Source: Melitaea cinxia
Lineage: Eukaryota > Arthropoda > Insecta > Lepidoptera > Nymphalidae
Assembly (NCBI RefSeq): GCF_905220565.1
Contig: NC_059420.1
Location: 248,001 to 312,000, forward strand
DNA: 64,000 nucleotides
Direction of reading: 5' to 3'
The notes under the pieces are model-generated. The model did not search any database. It was not told where the DNA came from and saw only the letters and a program-made list of their open reading frames with translations. Positions 62,701 through 64,000 of this stretch are shown here, piece after piece; positions within the stretch are counted from its first letter, which is position 1; every line of letters starts with the position of its first letter. Position numbers and translations under genes: made by a program.

Positions 62701-62721
62701 ACGCAACAATACTGATACAAT

Positions 62722-62835
62722 TCAGCCTATCGCAGTCCACTGCTGGACATAGGCCATCACAAGTTCGCGCCAGAAATGGCGTGAACTCATGTGTTTTGCC
62801 CATAGTCACCACGCTGGGCAGGCGGGTTGGTGATA
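62722..62835 (+). repeat. family A repeat in the Lrrk 3' UTR
   Basis: TTCAGCCTATCGCAGTCCAC to CTGGGCAGGCGGGTTGGTGA. Starts 20 bp after the stop codon. Confidence 0.75.
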
Positions 62836-62839
62836 CAAC

Positions 62840-64000
62840 ATCAGGATTTCATTTAGAATATTCTGCATTAAAACGCCCTCGCCAAAAACACGGTCCCATT
62901 TAGATCGATTGATTTCGTAGCTTTTGAACATGTACGGACAGTTTTGGGTACTATCATATTAGATAAGTCACATTAGTCGAGAAACAATAGCGCAATTACC
63001 GCTACCAAATTGCAAAGTGCTCCAAAGTGGACGCTAAGGAATTGTTTCCATTACTGTTGTAAAGCGATAATTGTGCAATCAACGCTACCAAATTGCAATT
63101 CATCGCAAGACAAAAGCGATAATGCTGCCAGTGGACAATCGATGAACTAAAATGTTACCAGCAATTGCTAATCGCTAATGCAATGTCCTTAGCTATTATG
63201 AAGGTTTGATAATTACGTACAGTCCGTACAGAGCTTAAAGGTATTTTCGCTTGTGATTTAAGGTATCAAGGATATCAATTTTTTTTTATATGTTTTGTGA
63301 TCTGTGCGTATTTTATACTTTATACTTGAATAAATCTAGACAAATGTATATTTGCTGATGTATAGTGCTATTCCGTTTCCTATATTCAAAAACGAACCGT
63401 TTTAAACGGATATCAACAAAAGTAGGAGATTTTCAATTTGACTCAATTTTTTTATGTTACGTCATAGGTTTTTACTGGATGTACGGATTTTGATATTTTT
63501 TTTTATTTTAGAGCTTGTGCTTGTCATGTGATCAATTTAGATTTCATTGAGCGATCTAAATTGAAGGACTTTTTCGTTTGAGAGCAAACACAATTATTTG
63601 AATATATTTACTAGAATAGCTTCAAGAGTGGGTCGTTATGAATTTTCTAGAAACAAAGATGGCGTTTGCGAGTAATATTAAGATATATGCTTTCATATTT
63701 ATTAGTATGTTGAAAACATTGAGAGTTTGAGTGAATTTACGATATTTTAATACTAAAAGGCTGATTTCCGGTTTTTAATAAGGTCGGGGTTGATACAACC
63801 CCAGTGAGAGCTTGAACACAGCTAGTGTAGTCTTTAGTTTTACTATTGCGTTTTATTTTTAGGTAGTTTTTTTTTCTGTAATTTGGTGAAAGTCATATAA
63901 AAGAAGGTTTTATAAATAAATGATTGATGATTTTATATGTAAAGGAGTTTTTAAATAATTTCACGCATGTTAATGGCGTTACAGTTTGAAGTTTAATTGC
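62840..64000. other. 3' flank
   Basis: 62950-63180 holds short direct repeats of GCGATAATTG/CTACCAAATTGCAA. 63400-63600 is a decayed family E copy (GTTTTTACTGGATGTACGGA, then GAGAGCAAACACAATTA). No second gene seen. Confidence 0.45.
63329..63334 (+). terminator. candidate Lrrk polyadenylation signal AATAAA
   Basis: First plain AATAAA after the stop codon, giving a 3' UTR of about 650 bp that would include a repeat (62722-62835). A second AATAAA lies at 63915-63920. No transcript evidence is available. Confidence 0.3.

Overview
This is a window of animal (eukaryotic) genomic DNA, most likely from a moth or butterfly. It has AT-rich, repeat-packed non-coding DNA broken by short, very GC-rich exons with GT-AG borders. 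It also holds many copies of interspersed repeats of the kind that fill lepidopteran genomes: tRNA-headed SINEs, LINE 3' ends with short AATAAA tails, and elements ending in AACCGACTTCAA. The order is inferred from these repeats; no species can be named.

The window holds one host gene, on the + strand: a leucine-rich-repeat kinase of the ROCO family (insect Lrrk, related to vertebrate LRRK1/LRRK2). I could chain 55 coding exons from an ATG at 15269 to a TAG at 62700. Codon phase is kept at every junction. The chain gives about 2,436 residues if the COR repeat exon is used once, or 2,573 if all four repeat copies are read. Domains run in the order ankyrin repeats, leucine-rich repeats, Roc GTPase, COR, protein kinase, WD40-like propeller. 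All the landmarks are visible: the P-loop GIGKTS, WDFGGQQ, THYD, the glycine loop GRGAFG, VAVK, YRDLK, DYG and APE.

Layout. 1-15150 is intergenic and nearly all repeats; it includes a small antisense copy of an Lrrk exon at 8824-8895. 15155-15268 is a probable promoter with evenly spaced CCAAT boxes. 15269-28499 carries the N-terminus and ankyrin exons, with a nested LINE at 18087-20170 inside the first intron. 29108-37993 carries the LRR exons, with a ten-copy 134-bp amplification of one LRR exon. 37794-41941 is Roc and 43597-51660 is COR and linker, with a four-copy 153-bp in-frame amplification. 51927-56151 is the kinase and 56742-62700 the WD40 region. 62701-64000 is 3' UTR or flank plus repeats.

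The most unusual features are the two exon-internal tandem arrays in the same gene, the captured antisense copy of one of these exons about 25 kb away, and a possible alternative C-terminus (61187-61288) that resembles the following exon. Introns also hold a foldback element with a LINE fragment nested in its arm, a Harbinger-type MITE and an inverted pair of TA-flanked MITEs.
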